Positions 9,791-19,313 are shown, numbered from the stretch's first letter. The stretch: DNA of 61,440 nucleotides from Rhodopseudomonas pentothenatexigens (GCF_900218015.1 NZ_UFQQ01000027.1:1-61440), one strand, 5' to 3'. The notes: generated by a model from the letters alone, not told the origin. Numbers and translations are program-made.

Positions 9791-9843
9791 AAAAAGGGGC
9801 AGGACAGCAATGGTCCAGCAAGCAATTTTCCGATCCGCCCCTA
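9791..9843 (-). terminator. Candidate terminator at the end of nadE
   Basis: Reading on the minus strand, AGGGGCGGA at the nadE stop codon pairs with TCCTGCCCCT further on (one bulge), with an inner GGAC...GTCC hairpin, and is followed by a run of five T. This is the layout of an intrinsic terminator, though the loop is long. Confidence 0.4.
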
Positions 9844-11598
9844 CCCCTCGAACGCCTCGCTCGACGCCCGCCCCGCCTTCATCACCAGCGTTTCGTCCGG
9901 CACCGGCAGCGCTTCGGCCTTGTCGCGGAAGTGGTTAGTAATCGGATAGCGCCTGTCCCGCCCGAAATTCTTCCGCGTGACCTTCACGCCCGGCGCCGCC
10001 TGCCGCCGCTTGTATTCGGCGATGTTGAGCAGGCGGTCGATCCGCACCACCGTGTCCTTGTCGAAGCCTTCGGCGACGATCCCCGCCAGCGGCTCTTCGC
10101 GCTCGACCAGCCGCTGCAGGATGGCGTCGAGCACGTCGTAGGGCGGCAGCGAATCCTGATCGGTCTGGTTTTCGCGCAGCTCCGCGGTCGGCGGGCGAAT
10201 GATGATGCTTTCGGGGATCACCTCGCCGTCCGGACCGAGCGCGTCGTCCGGCTTCCAGCGATTGCGCAACGACGACAGCCGGAACACCTGCGTCTTGTAG
10301 ATGTCCTTGATCGGGTTGAAGCCGCCGTTCATGTCGCCGTACAGCGTGGCGTAGCCGACGCTCATTTCCGACTTGTTGCCGGTGGTCACCACCATCGCGC
10401 CGGTCTTGTTGGAGATCGCCATCAAGAGCGTGCCGCGGGTGCGCGCCTGCAGATTCTCCTCGGTGATGTCGCGCGCGAGACCTGCGAACGGCTTCGCCAG
10501 GATCGCCTCGAAGCCTTCGACGGCCTGCGCGATCGGCAGCACCTCGTAGCCGAAGCCGAGCGCGCTCGCGAGACGGCCGGCGTCGTCGAGCGACACCTGC
10601 GCGGTGTAGCGGAACGGCAGCATCACGCCGCGAACCTTGTCGGCGCCGAGCGCATCGACCGCGATCGCCGCGCACAGCGCCGAGTCGATGCCGCCGGAGA
10701 TGCCGAGCAGCACGCCGGGAAAGCCGTTCTTGCGGACGTAGTCGCGCAGGCCCAGCACGCAGGCGGCGTAGTCCGCCTCGTCGCCTTCGAGCACCGGTGC
10801 CACCGGTCCGTCGCAGCGCCAGCCCGCCGCGCCTTTGACGAAGCTCAGCGTGGTGATGCTCTCGACGAAACCGGGTAGCTGCGCCGCCAGGGTGCGGTCG
10901 GCGTTGAGCACGAACGAGGCGCCATCGAACACCAGTTCGTCCTGGCCGCCGACCTGATTGACATAGACCAGCGGCAGATCGCTCTCGGTGACGCGGGCCA
11001 CCGACACCGACATCCGCAGATCGGTCTTGCCGCCTGCGTAAGGCGAGCCGTTCGGCACGATCAGGATCTCGGCGCCGGTCTCGGCCAGACACTCGACGAC
11101 GTTCTCGTAGTCGTCGGATTCCTCCAGCCAGGTGTCCTCGCAGATCGGCACTCCGATCCGAACGCCGCGGATCGTCATCGGACCCGCAACGGGTCCGCGG
11201 GAAAACACCCGCTTCTCGTCGAACACGCCGTAGTTCGGCAGATTGACCTTGAACCGGAGCGCGGCGATGCGGCCGCTGTCGAGCAGCGCACAGGCGTTGT
11301 ACAGCTTGCCGCCATCCACCCAGGGCGAGCCGATCAGCATCGCCGGGCCACCATCGGCGGTCTCGCGCGCCAGCTCCTCGATCGCCGCCCGGCAGGCCGA
11401 CTGGAACGCCGGTTTCAGCACCAGATCCTCCGGCGGGTAGCCGGCGATGAACAGTTCCGGATAGACGACGAGATCGGCGCCGTCGGCGGCGGCCTGCCGG
11501 CGCGCGGCGCGCGCCTTGTCGGCATTGCCGGCGATGTCGCCGACCGTCGGGTTGAGCTGGGCGAGCGAGATCGTCAGGCGGGCGGCATTTTCGGTCAT
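9841..11598 (-). CDS. nadE: Glutamine-dependent NAD+ synthetase
   Basis: Last step of NAD biosynthesis: amidates nicotinic acid adenine dinucleotide using glutamine and ATP. The 585-residue protein has an N-terminal nitrilase-type amidase domain with the catalytic triad Glu48, Lys117 and Cys153 (GVPICEDTW). It is followed by the synthetase domain with the ATP pyrophosphatase loop SGGIDS at 301-306. This is the long, glutaminase-containing form, so no separate amidotransferase is needed. It is the last gene before the lower-GC region, and dgkA lies 46 bases upstream on the same strand. Confidence 0.96.
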   Translation of the reverse strand: MTENAARLTISLAQLNPTVGDIAGNADKARAARRQAAADGADLVVYPELFIAGYPPEDLVLKPAFQSACRAAIEELARETADGGPAMLIGSPWVDGGKLYNACALLDSGRIAALRFKVNLPNYGVFDEKRVFSRGPVAGPMTIRGVRIGVPICEDTWLEESDDYENVVECLAETGAEILIVPNGSPYAGGKTDLRMSVSVARVTESDLPLVYVNQVGGQDELVFDGASFVLNADRTLAAQLPGFVESITTLSFVKGAAGWRCDGPVAPVLEGDEADYAACVLGLRDYVRKNGFPGVLLGISGGIDSALCAAIAVDALGADKVRGVMLPFRYTAQVSLDDAGRLASALGFGYEVLPIAQAVEGFEAILAKPFAGLARDITEENLQARTRGTLLMAISNKTGAMVVTTGNKSEMSVGYATLYGDMNGGFNPIKDIYKTQVFRLSSLRNRWKPDDALGPDGEVIPESIIIRPPTAELRENQTDQDSLPPYDVLDAILQRLVEREEPLAGIVAEGFDKDTVVRIDRLLNIAEYKRRQAAPGVKVTRKNFGRDRRYPITNHFRDKAEALPVPDETLVMKAGRASSEAFEG

Positions 11599-11644
11599 AG
11601 CCGAGATGTAACCGCAGCCCGCCGCCTCCGCAATCGGGGCACCG

Positions 11645-12007
11645 TCAGACCAGCCCGAGCCGCTCGGCCAGCGCGAACAGCCAGAACAGGCCGGCGATCG
11701 CCAGCGCGACGCCGACCGCGGCCGACCCCATGTCCTTGACCCGGCCGATCTGCGGATCGTGGTCCGTGGTGAGCCGGTCGCTGAGCTTCTCGATCGCGGT
11801 GTTGAGCAGTTCGACCACGATCACCAGCGCGACCACCGCGACCAGTTCGACCCGACGCATCGGAGTGGTTCCGATCAGCCATGCGGCCGGGAGAGCGAGC
11901 ACCAGCGCAACCAGTTCCTCGCGGATCGCCTGCTCGGAGCGGATCGCGAATTTCAGCCCGCGCCACGAATTGATCGTCGCCCGCCAGAACCTCAGCACTT
12001 GACCCAC
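11645..12007 (-). CDS. dgkA: Diacylglycerol kinase, prokaryotic small membrane type
   Basis: 120 residues with three hydrophobic helices and the family signature ELLNTAIEKLSDR, in which Glu66, Asn69 and Glu73 match the catalytic and metal-binding residues of the E. coli enzyme. The GRVKDMGSAAV segment follows as usual. It phosphorylates diacylglycerol to phosphatidic acid at the inner membrane, recycling lipid from envelope glycan synthesis. Undecaprenol kinase activity, known in Gram-positive relatives, cannot be excluded. It lies just upstream of nadE on the same strand. Confidence 0.93.
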   Translation of the reverse strand: MGQVLRFWRATINSWRGLKFAIRSEQAIREELVALVLALPAAWLIGTTPMRRVELVAVVALVIVVELLNTAIEKLSDRLTTDHDPQIGRVKDMGSAAVGVALAIAGLFWLFALAERLGLV

Positions 12008-12020
12008 CGCCCCTATGTCT

Positions 12021-12115
12021 CGTCATGCCCGCGCGTGTCGCGGGCGCCTGCGTCTTGGAAAGCCAAGCAAGTGAAGGCTCGGATCGCCTGCTCGTCGGCC
12101 ATCCGCGGAGAGCAG
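12021..12115. repeat. Dispersed repeat, family D (CGTCATGCCCGCG type), apparently truncated
   Basis: Starts CGTCATGCCCGCGCGTGTCG and continues through CGTCTTGGAAAGCCAAGCAA. I recognise this as the kind of dispersed intergenic repeat common in Bradyrhizobium-group genomes. The expected closing CATGACG end is missing here, so the copy looks truncated. Recognition rests on memory, not on a second copy in this window. Confidence 0.45.
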
Positions 12116-12166
12116 GTCTCGAGCGCTTGATCGATGCAATATCGCCCTCGCCACCTTGCACTGAGT

Positions 12167-12273
12167 CCTCGTCCTGAGGAGCCCGGCGCAGCCGGGCGTC
12201 TCGAAGGATGGGGCCACACTGCACCAGTGGCCCCATGGTTCGAGACGGCGCTGCGCGCCTCCTCACCATGAGG
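12167..12273. repeat. Palindromic repeat, family C, between dgkA and the DAHP synthase gene
   Basis: An imperfect long inverted repeat. The ends are CCTCGTCCTGAGG and CCTCACCATGAGG, inner arms are GTCTCGAA and TTCGAGAC, and the centre is a perfect 8-bp stem (GGGGCCAC...GTGGCCCC). Small GC hairpins sit in each arm (GCCCGGC...GCCGGGC and GGCGCTGCGCGCC). It fills most of the gap downstream of the DAHP synthase gene and could end or stabilise its transcript. Confidence 0.7.
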
Positions 12274-12327
12274 TTGTGCGTGCGGCGGGCATCCCGATCG
12301 CGCGCCGCTTCGATTGCAGCAGAGCCT

Positions 12328-13716
12328 CTACAGCCCGGCGGCCGCCTGCAGCGGGCTGGCCTTGCCGGCGCGGCCCTGCTTGAGCAGATCCGCGATCAGG
12401 AACGCCATGTCGATCGACTGCTCGGCGTTGAGCCGCGGATCGCAGGCGGTGTGATAACGGTTGTTGAGGTCTTCGTCGGTGATGGCGCGGGCGCCGCCGA
12501 GGCACTCGGTGACGTTCTGGCCGGTCATCTCCAGATGCACGCCGCCGGCATGCGTCCCCTCCGCGGCGTGAACCGCGAAGAACGACCGTACTTCCGACAG
12601 GATACGGTCGAACGGCCGGGTCTTGTAACCCGAGTTCGACGTGATGGTGTTGCCGTGCATCGGATCGCACGACCACACCACGGTGCGGCCCTCGCGCTTC
12701 ACGGCGCGGACCATCGCCGGCAGATGCTCGCCGATCTTCTCGTGGCCGAACCGGCCGATCAGCGTCAGCCGCCCCGGCTCGTTGTCGGGATTGAGGATGT
12801 CGATCAGCTTCAAGAGTTCGTCGGTCTTCAGCGACGGACCGCACTTCAGGCCGATCGGATTCTTGATGCCGCGGAAATACTCGACATGGGCGTGGTCGAG
12901 CTGACGGGTGCGGTCGCCGATCCACAGCATGTGGCCGGAGGTCGCGTACCAGTCGCCGGTGGTGGAGTCGACGCGGGTCATCGCCTGCTCGTAGCCGAGC
13001 AGCAGCGCCTCGTGGCTGGTGTAGAAATCGGTGGTGCCCAGCGAGGAATCGACCGCGAAAGTCAGGCCGCAGGCGCGCATGAAATCCAGCGCGCCGGAGA
13101 CGCGGTCGGCAAGATCCGCATAGGCCTTCGACTGCGGACTGTCGCTGACCGACTGCAGCATCCAGCGATGCACGTTCTCGACGCTGGCGTAGCCGCCCTT
13201 GGCGAAGGCGCGCAGCAGGTTCAGCGTCGCGGCCGACTGCCGATACGCTTCGATCTGCCGGCGCGGATCGGGCACGCGGGCTTCCTCGGTGAAGGCGACG
13301 TCGTTGATAATGTCGCCGCGATAGCTCGGCAGCTCGACGCCGTCGCGCTTCTCGACGGGGGCCGAGCGCGGCTTGGCGAACTGGCCGGCAATGCGGCCGA
13401 CCTTCACCACCGGCGAGGCGCCCGCATAGGTCAGCACGATCGCCATCTGCAGGAAGACGCGGAACAGATCGCGAATGTTGTTGGCGCCGTGCTCGGCGAA
13501 GCTCTCGGCGCAGTCGCCGCCCTGGAGCAGGAATGCATCGCCGGCCGCCACGGTGGCGAGCTGCTTCTTCAGGTTGCGCGCCTCGCCGGCAAACACCAGC
13601 GGCGGAAAGCTCGCGAGCTGCGCCTCGACATCCGCCAGCGCTTTCGCGTCGGGATATTGCGGCATCTGCTGCACCGGCTTGGCGCGCCAGCTATCGGGTG
13701 TCCATCGTTCGGACAT
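12328..13716 (-). CDS. aroG: Class II 3-deoxy-7-phosphoheptulonate synthase
   Basis: First committed step of the shikimate pathway: joins phosphoenolpyruvate and erythrose 4-phosphate to DAHP. The 462-residue protein is of the class II (plant/Mycobacterium-like) type: [12 protein letters not shown] with the metal-ligand Cys69, [27 protein letters not shown] and [11 protein letters not shown] are family signatures. It is unrelated in sequence to the E. coli class I enzymes, so the symbol is by function. An AGGAGTGG ribosome-binding site precedes the ATG. It appears to be a single-gene transcript. Confidence 0.95.
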   Translation of the reverse strand: MSERWTPDSWRAKPVQQMPQYPDAKALADVEAQLASFPPLVFAGEARNLKKQLATVAAGDAFLLQGGDCAESFAEHGANNIRDLFRVFLQMAIVLTYAGASPVVKVGRIAGQFAKPRSAPVEKRDGVELPSYRGDIINDVAFTEEARVPDPRRQIEAYRQSAATLNLLRAFAKGGYASVENVHRWMLQSVSDSPQSKAYADLADRVSGALDFMRACGLTFAVDSSLGTTDFYTSHEALLLGYEQAMTRVDSTTGDWYATSGHMLWIGDRTRQLDHAHVEYFRGIKNPIGLKCGPSLKTDELLKLIDILNPDNEPGRLTLIGRFGHEKIGEHLPAMVRAVKREGRTVVWSCDPMHGNTITSNSGYKTRPFDRILSEVRSFFAVHAAEGTHAGGVHLEMTGQNVTECLGGARAITDEDLNNRYHTACDPRLNAEQSIDMAFLIADLLKQGRAGKASPLQAAAGL

Positions 13717-13903
13717 GGGGCCACTCCTGAAGAAACATGCCGCCAGTTAAAAATGGGTCGCGGCGGCCGGGTTATACACAGCCGCTCCGCCAACCGCTAG
13801 TTGGAAATCAGGGGGCAGAATACAACCCCTTGCGGCAAAAGCCTAATTCGTTGGAGCCGCAGCCTCGCCCGCCCCCTCGCAGGCCGGCGAGCGCGGCCGC
13901 CGG

Positions 13904-15289
13904 CTATTCGGCGGCTTCGCGCTGGTAGCGCGCGGTCCGGGTGCGCATCGTCACCAGTTCTTCGGCGGCGGTGGGATGCAGCGCCATGGTGGCGTCGAAA
14001 TCGGCCTTGGTCGCCTTCATCCGGATCGCGACCGCGATCACCTGGACCAGTTCGGCGGCCTCCGGGCCGACAATATGGCAGCCGAGCACGCGGTCGGTGG
14101 TGCCGTCGACGATCAGCTTCATCAGGATGCGCGACTGGCTGCCCGACATCGTCCCCTTCATCGGACGGAAATCGGCCTTGTAGACATCGATGACGTCGTA
14201 CAGCGTCCGCGCCTGGGCCTCGGTGAGCCCGACGGTACCGACCTGCGGCTGAGAGAACACAGCCGTGGGCACGCAGGAATAGTCGACCTGCACCTGCTTG
14301 CCGCCGAACACGGTGTCGGCAAAGGCGTGGCCCTCGCGGATCGCCACCGGGGTCAGATTGGTGCGATGGGTCACGTCGCCGACCGCGTAGATGTGCGGCA
14401 CCGAGGTGCGGCAGTGCTCGTCGACCGCGATGCCGCCGTTGTCCGGATTGATCGCGACCCCGGCCTTCTCGAGCCCGAGATTGGCGACGGCCGGATGCCG
14501 GCCGATCGCGAACATCACCTGGTCGGACGCGACGCTGGAGCCGCCCGACAGATGCGAGGTGTATTCCTCGCCGAGCTTCTCCACCGCGGTCACAGTGCAG
14601 CCGGTGATGATGCTGATGCCTGCCCGCTCCATCTCGGTACGGACATGGACCCGGACGTCCTCGTCGAAGCCGCGCAGGATGTTGTCGCCGCGGTAGACCA
14701 GCGTGACGTCGGAGCCGAGGCCGGCGAAGATGCAGGCGAATTCCAGCGCGATGTAGCCGCCGCCCTGAATCAGGATCCGCTTCGGCTGCCGTGCGAGGTG
14801 AAACACCTCGTTGGACGAGATTACGTGCTCGATGCCGGGAATCGGCTGGCCGTGATTGGGCGCGCCGCCGGTCGCGATCAGGATGGTCTTGGCCCGCACC
14901 CTCTCGCCGGTCGACAGCAGCAGCGTGTGCGGGTCCTCGAACACCGCGCGCGCCTTGACGGTGCGGGCGCCCGACTTCTCGACGTTGCTGGCGTAGACCT
15001 GCTCCAGCCGCGCGATTTCCTTGTCCTTGTTGGCGATCAGCGTCGCCCAGTCGAACTCGGCGGTCGGGATCGTCCAGCCGAAGCCGGCGGCGTCGCGGAT
15101 CTCTTCGTGGACGTGCGAGGCGTACACCATCAGCTTCTTCGGCACGCAGCCGCGGATCACGCAGGTGCCGCCCAACCGGTACTCCTCGGCGACGACGACG
15201 CGGGCGCCGTAGCCGGCGGCGATCCGCGCGGCCCGAACGCCGCCCGAGCCGCCGCCGATGACAAACAGGTCCGCGTCGAAGTCGGTCAT
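13904..15289 (-). CDS. gor: Glutathione reductase
   Basis: Reduces glutathione disulfide with NADPH in the cytoplasm. The 461-residue protein has the FAD-binding GGGSGGVRAAR near residue 12, the redox disulfide Cys43/Cys48 in GGTCVIRGCVPKK, a central NADPH-binding domain, and the dimer-interface catalytic pair His438 and Glu443 (HPTAAEE). VIRGCVPKK distinguishes glutathione reductase from lipoamide and mercuric reductases. The longest frame adds 31 charged residues; the ATG at 15289 (MTDFDADLFVIGG) is the natural start. It follows the DUF2059 gene by 17 bases on the same strand and is probably co-transcribed with it. Confidence 0.95.
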   Translation of the reverse strand: MTDFDADLFVIGGGSGGVRAARIAAGYGARVVVAEEYRLGGTCVIRGCVPKKLMVYASHVHEEIRDAAGFGWTIPTAEFDWATLIANKDKEIARLEQVYASNVEKSGARTVKARAVFEDPHTLLLSTGERVRAKTILIATGGAPNHGQPIPGIEHVISSNEVFHLARQPKRILIQGGGYIALEFACIFAGLGSDVTLVYRGDNILRGFDEDVRVHVRTEMERAGISIITGCTVTAVEKLGEEYTSHLSGGSSVASDQVMFAIGRHPAVANLGLEKAGVAINPDNGGIAVDEHCRTSVPHIYAVGDVTHRTNLTPVAIREGHAFADTVFGGKQVQVDYSCVPTAVFSQPQVGTVGLTEAQARTLYDVIDVYKADFRPMKGTMSGSQSRILMKLIVDGTTDRVLGCHIVGPEAAELVQVIAVAIRMKATKADFDATMALHPTAAEELVTMRTRTARYQREAAE

Positions 15290-15306
15290 GTCGCCTCGCT
15301 GGTCGA

Positions 15307-15816
15307 TCAGATGTTCTTGCCGCGCTTGCGCATCTCGGCGCGGAATTCGCCGTTCACTTCCTCGGCGAACTTCTGCGCCCACTGGTTCATGAACTGCATG
15401 CTTTCGGCGATCGACTTCGGCTCCTGGGTGAGCAGCTTCTGGCCGAGCGGCGACTTGTAGAAGGTGACGAGGTCCTTCAATTCCTGCTCGGTGAAATCGG
15501 CGGCGTAGATCTTCGCCATGCCGTCGCCGATCTCCTTCTCGCGGCCGGCCATCTTCTTGGCGATCACCACCGCGACGTCCTTGAGATCCTGCTGATAGTT
15601 CAGGTTGCTCTGCATCAGCGTGTCCATGGTGCGCTGAATGATGTTGGGCACCGCCTGGGCGTAGATGCCGCCGGCACGCTTCAGCTCCAGGATTTCCTTG
15701 GCGGAGGCGATCGCGGCCGGCGACGGCTGCTTGGTCTGCGCCTCGGCCTGATGCCCGACCATTGCCACGCCGAACACCAGAACGGCGGCCAGCAACGCCT
15801 TCGACAGATACTTCAT
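15307..15816 (-). CDS. DUF2059 exported protein
   Basis: 169 residues with a signal peptide (MKYLSKALLAAVLVFGVAMV, cleavage probably after AEA near residue 26). The rest is all-helical with the DUF2059 pattern (a DFTEQELKDLVTFYKSPLGQ block, with KLLTQEP after it). The chosen ATG has an AGGAG ribosome-binding site and gives a clean signal peptide, unlike the longer frame. It lies between rpiA (upstream) and gor (downstream), all on the minus strand with short gaps, so an rpiA-DUF2059-gor operon is likely. A periplasmic role is inferred; the molecular function is unknown. Confidence 0.88.
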   Translation of the reverse strand: MKYLSKALLAAVLVFGVAMVGHQAEAQTKQPSPAAIASAKEILELKRAGGIYAQAVPNIIQRTMDTLMQSNLNYQQDLKDVAVVIAKKMAGREKEIGDGMAKIYAADFTEQELKDLVTFYKSPLGQKLLTQEPKSIAESMQFMNQWAQKFAEEVNGEFRAEMRKRGKNI

Positions 15817-15842
15817 TCCAATTCTCCTGAGATTATCGGCGC

Positions 15843-16541
15843 TCATGCGCGTTCGATGGTTCGGATTCCGGTGGCCCCTGCGAGTACCAAAGTGCTCGCC
15901 ATCCCGACGAACAGCCCGTGCTCGACCACACCCGGAATTGCGGACAGCAACTGGGCCAGACGGGGAGCATCGGGTATCCGCCCGAGCCGGGCGTCGACGA
16001 TCCAGTGGCCACCATCGGTGACGAAAGCATGGCCGTCTTTGCCGGGCCGTAGCTTTAATTCGCCGGCGCAACCCGCCGCGTCGAACGCCAGTTGCAGCGC
16101 CCGGCGGGTCGCCGCCAGGCCGAACGGAATCACCTCGATCGGCAGCGGGAAGCGGCCGAGCGTGTCGACCAGCTTGGATTCGTCGGCGATCACGATCATG
16201 CGATCCGACGCCGCGGCCACGATCTTCTCGCGCAACAGCGCGCCGCCGCCGCCCTTGATCAGGTCGAGCTTCCCATCGGCCTCGTCGGCACCGTCAACGG
16301 TAATATCCAGCCGGTCGATTTCGTCCAGGGTCGTCAACCGGATACCGCAGCGTTCGGCATCGGCGCGCGTCACTTCCGAGGTCGGCACGCCCACCACGTC
16401 GAGTCCGTCGCGCACCCTTTCGCCAAGCAGTTCAACGAAATGCTTCGCGGTCGAGCCGGTGCCCAGGCCGAGCTTCATACCGCTCCGCACCTCATCCAGC
16501 GCCCGCGCCGCAGCCCGACGCTTCAACTCTTCCTTGTCCAT
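15843..16541 (-). CDS. rpiA: Ribose-5-phosphate isomerase A
   Basis: Interconverts ribose 5-phosphate and ribulose 5-phosphate in the pentose phosphate pathway and, in a phototroph, the Calvin cycle. The 232-residue protein shows [13 protein letters not shown] near residue 25, the TVDGADEAD phosphate/active-site loop near 80 and [13 protein letters not shown] near 93, all RpiA signatures. The ATG at 16541 ([15 protein letters not shown]) is preferred over an in-frame ATG nine codons upstream because it matches the usual N terminus. It heads the minus-strand group with DUF2059 and gor. gph, also relevant to a Calvin-cycle organism, is transcribed divergently. Confidence 0.95.
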   Translation of the reverse strand: MDKEELKRRAAARALDEVRSGMKLGLGTGSTAKHFVELLGERVRDGLDVVGVPTSEVTRADAERCGIRLTTLDEIDRLDITVDGADEADGKLDLIKGGGGALLREKIVAAASDRMIVIADESKLVDTLGRFPLPIEVIPFGLAATRRALQLAFDAAGCAGELKLRPGKDGHAFVTDGGHWIVDARLGRIPDAPRLAQLLSAIPGVVEHGLFVGMASTLVLAGATGIRTIERA

Positions 16542-16695
16542 GACCCGGCCTACCCCGTTTCCGCACACACATCGAAGTCCCCGCGGCGCGGCGTGGCATA
16601 TCTAGCGGCGTTTGCCCACCACGAACAGCGTGGATTCTGCGATCGGCCCTCCCCCGACAGTTGCAGAAAAGCGCGGAGAAGGTTAGCGGTCGGAT

Positions 16696-17373
16696 ATGAC
16701 CGCATCTCCTATCGTCGTGTTCGATCTGGACGGGACGCTGATCGATACTGCGCCCGACCTGATCAATGCCCTGAATTTCATCCTGATCCGCGAAGGCATG
16801 CCGGCCGTTCCGATGGCCGTCGCGCGCAACATGATCGGGCAAGGCGCGCGCCGCCTGCTCGAACGTGGCCTCGAACTCGATGGCCGGACGATCGCCCAAG
16901 ACGATGTCAACCGGCTGACGGTCGACTTCATCGACTATTACGCCGCGCACATCGCCGACGAGTCGCGTCCGTTCGAGGGGCTCGAAGCGACCTTGGACGA
17001 GCTGTCCGAGCTCGGCTACCGCTTCGCCGTCTGCACCAACAAGCTGGAGTGGCTGTCGAAGCTGCTGCTCGACCGGCTCGGGCTCAGCCCGCGCTTCGCC
17101 GCGATCTGCGGCGCGGACACTTTCGGCGTCGCCAAGCCCGATCCGGCGATCCTGCGCGAGACCGTCGCCAAAGCCGGCGGCGAGCTGTCGGCGGCGGTGA
17201 TGGTCGGGGATGCCGGCCCGGATGTCGGCGTCGCGCGCCGGGCCGGCGTGCCGGTGATCGGCGTGGAGTTCGGCTACACCGAAGTGCCGATCGCGGAGCT
17301 CGAGCCGGACCTGCTGGTCGGCCATATGCGCGAACTCCCGACCGCCGTCTCACGGCTGCTGCCGCGGCGCTGA
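16696..17373 (+). CDS. gph: Phosphoglycolate phosphatase
   Basis: 225-residue HAD-superfamily hydrolase. Motif I is VVFDLDGTLIDT with nucleophile Asp10 and Asp12. Motif II Thr is in FAVCTNK, and motif III/IV is VMVGDAGPDVGVARRAGVPV. The cap domain lies at about 20-95. It dephosphorylates 2-phosphoglycolate made by Rubisco oxygenation or DNA repair; other small phosphate esters are possible since HAD specificity is hard to read. Motif III is a slight variant: GDAGPDV where most Gph proteins have GDS/TxxD. It is divergent from rpiA, sharing a 154-bp upstream region. Confidence 0.88.
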   Translation: MTASPIVVFDLDGTLIDTAPDLINALNFILIREGMPAVPMAVARNMIGQGARRLLERGLELDGRTIAQDDVNRLTVDFIDYYAAHIADESRPFEGLEATLDELSELGYRFAVCTNKLEWLSKLLLDRLGLSPRFAAICGADTFGVAKPDPAILRETVAKAGGELSAAVMVGDAGPDVGVARRAGVPVIGVEFGYTEVPIAELEPDLLVGHMRELPTAVSRLLPRR

Positions 17374-17428
17374 CCTGAAGTCGATACCGTTGAGATTGTG
17401 GCAGAATTTAGTTTGCTAACAGGCCGCG

Positions 17429-17443
17429 TTAACTAACTCTTAA
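17429..17443 (+). promoter_or_regulatory. Perfect CtrA-type box (TTAA-N7-TTAA)
   Basis: The sequence TTAACTAACTCTTAA matches the full alphaproteobacterial CtrA consensus, TTAA-N7-TTAA. It lies 92 bases upstream of the lipoprotein ATG at 17536 and 55 bases after gph, in the right place to control the lipoprotein promoter. Site recognition is by consensus only. Confidence 0.5.
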
Positions 17444-17535
17444 GTTTGTCGGACGCGTGGTTGCCAGCGTTACGACAGGCTCCTATGGTCCGCCCGGGAC
17501 TGTGGCTGTTGGCCGCACTGAACGGATGGGATCAC

Positions 17536-17988
17536 ATGCGTCAACTCGTTGTCATCGCCCTAGCAGGGCTCTCGCTGGGCGGCTGTGCGTCGATGTCGGA
17601 CGCCTTCAAGTCGACGCCGCCGGACGTCACGGTGCAGCTCGACTCGGTGCCGTCCGGTGCGGATGCCGTCGCCTCGACAGGCCAGAGCTGCAAGACTCCG
17701 TGCTCGATCAAAGTGCAGCCGGCAGATTTCAACGTGACGTTCACGATGGACAAGTTCCAGCCGACGACGGTTCCGGTGCAGGTCGTGGTCACACCCGGCG
17801 GCTTCATGTCGGAGGGCACCACGACGGTGACTCCGAACCCCGTCACTGCCGAACTGCAGCCGGCCAAGCCGGCCCGCAAGGCAAGGTCGGTGCGCAAGCC
17901 GCGCAAGCCGAAGCCGGCCGAGGCGGCGCCCGCGGCCGAGGCCCCGGCGGCGGCATCGCCGTTCCCTGCCCCGCCGGCCGCGCGCTGA
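17536..17988 (+). CDS. PEGA-like lipoprotein
   Basis: 150 residues. The start at 17536 gives a lipoprotein signal (MRQLVVIALAGLSLGGCASM, lipobox LGGC with Cys17); the longer frame would bury it. Residues about 30-105 have the PEGA-type pattern: VQLDSVPSGADAV, then QSCKTPCSIKVQPADFNVTF with two cysteines, then FQPTTVPVQV. The tail is Ala/Pro/Lys-rich (KPRKPKPAEAAPAAEAP), as in envelope proteins that cross or touch the peptidoglycan. The upstream CtrA-type site suggests cell-cycle regulation, which is an inference. Confidence 0.82.
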   Translation: MRQLVVIALAGLSLGGCASMSDAFKSTPPDVTVQLDSVPSGADAVASTGQSCKTPCSIKVQPADFNVTFTMDKFQPTTVPVQVVVTPGGFMSEGTTTVTPNPVTAELQPAKPARKARSVRKPRKPKPAEAAPAAEAPAAASPFPAPPAAR

Positions 17989-18094
17989 GTTGCTGCACCG
18001 CATCACGTCGCGCGATTGTGCGCGGCGCTGATCGTGCCTAGATAGTGTCGGGACACCAGCCGCAAACGGCGGCGACCGCGACAGGGCACGCCGC

Positions 18095-19132
18095 ATGACC
18101 AGCGCCGCGATCACACCGCCAGGATTCGACACGCATCGGCCGATGACCGATCCGTTCGGCCGGACCATCGACTACCTGCGCGTCTCGATCACCGACCGCT
18201 GTGACTTCCGCTGCGTGTACTGCATGGCGGAAGACATGACCTTCCTGCCCCGTGCCGATCTGCTGACGCTGGAAGAACTCGACCGGCTTTGCTCGGCCTT
18301 CATCGCCAAGGGCGTGCGCAAACTGCGCCTGACCGGTGGCGAGCCGCTGGTCCGCCGCAACATGATGTCGCTGGTGCGCTCGCTGTCTCGCCATCTGAAG
18401 AACGGCGCCCTCGACGAACTCACATTGACCACCAACGGCTCGCAGCTCGCCCGCTTCGCAGCGGAGCTCGCCGATTGCGGCGTCCGCCGGGTCAACGTCT
18501 CGCTGGATACGCTCGACCCGGCCGAGTTCCGCCGCATCACCCGTTGGGGCGACCTCGACCGGGTGCTCGCCGGCATCGACGCCGCACGCGCTGCGGGGCT
18601 GGCGATCAAGATCAACACCGTGGTGCTGAAAGGCACCAACGAGGACGAAATTCCGTCGCTGATGCGCTGGGCCCACGGCCTCGGCATGGGATTGACCCTG
18701 ATCGAAGTGATGCCGCTCGGCGAAATCGGCGAAGGCCGGATCGATCAGTACGTCCCGCTGTCGCTGGTTCGCGCCCGGCTCGCCACCAACTACACGCTGA
18801 CCGACCTGCCGGACAGCACCGGGGGTCCGGCCCGCTACGTGCGCGTCGAGGAGACCGGCGGCCGGCTCGGCTTCATCACCCCGCTGACGCACAATTTCTG
18901 CGAATCCTGCAACCGGGTGCGGATCACCTGCACCGGCACCATCCACACCTGCCTCGGCCACGAGGACGCCTCCGACCTGCGGCGGCCGCTACGCGCCTCG
19001 GCCGACGACGCCCTGCTCAGCGCCGCGATCGATCGGGCGATCGGCACCAAGCCGAAAGGCCACGACTTCATCATCGACCGCCGGCACAACCGGCCGAGCG
19101 TCAGCCGGCACATGAGCGTCACCGGCGGCTGA
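18095..19132 (+). CDS. moaA: GTP 3',8-cyclase of molybdenum cofactor synthesis
   Basis: Radical SAM enzyme that converts GTP to the cyclic precursor of cyclic pyranopterin monophosphate, the first step of molybdopterin synthesis. The 345-residue protein has the SAM cluster motif CDFRCVYC (Cys36, Cys40, Cys43), the [12 protein letters not shown] contact, and the second cluster in [20 protein letters not shown] near residue 270. It ends in the essential Gly-Gly. It stands alone here; moaC and other moa genes are not in the window. Confidence 0.97.
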   Translation: MTSAAITPPGFDTHRPMTDPFGRTIDYLRVSITDRCDFRCVYCMAEDMTFLPRADLLTLEELDRLCSAFIAKGVRKLRLTGGEPLVRRNMMSLVRSLSRHLKNGALDELTLTTNGSQLARFAAELADCGVRRVNVSLDTLDPAEFRRITRWGDLDRVLAGIDAARAAGLAIKINTVVLKGTNEDEIPSLMRWAHGLGMGLTLIEVMPLGEIGEGRIDQYVPLSLVRARLATNYTLTDLPDSTGGPARYVRVEETGGRLGFITPLTHNFCESCNRVRITCTGTIHTCLGHEDASDLRRPLRASADDALLSAAIDRAIGTKPKGHDFIIDRRHNRPSVSRHMSVTGG

Positions 19133-19313
19133 GCAGCGCCCCCGAGACGATCTAATCACTATCGATACTGTATATCACGCTCCTGATTGCCATTTTCCAA
19201 TTGACGGAACGGTGATGCGCTGATTTGGTGCGCTCGCTTCGCGGGCCCTCGGCTGCCAAAGCCGCTTTGCGTCGTTATCGCGCAGGTCGGGCGAAACGGG
19301 AGGAGACCGAGCG

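Noticed and set aside
16092-17378. A 428-residue plus-strand frame running through rpiA and gph
   Set aside because: It is antisense to rpiA and out of phase with gph; both of those have complete signatures.
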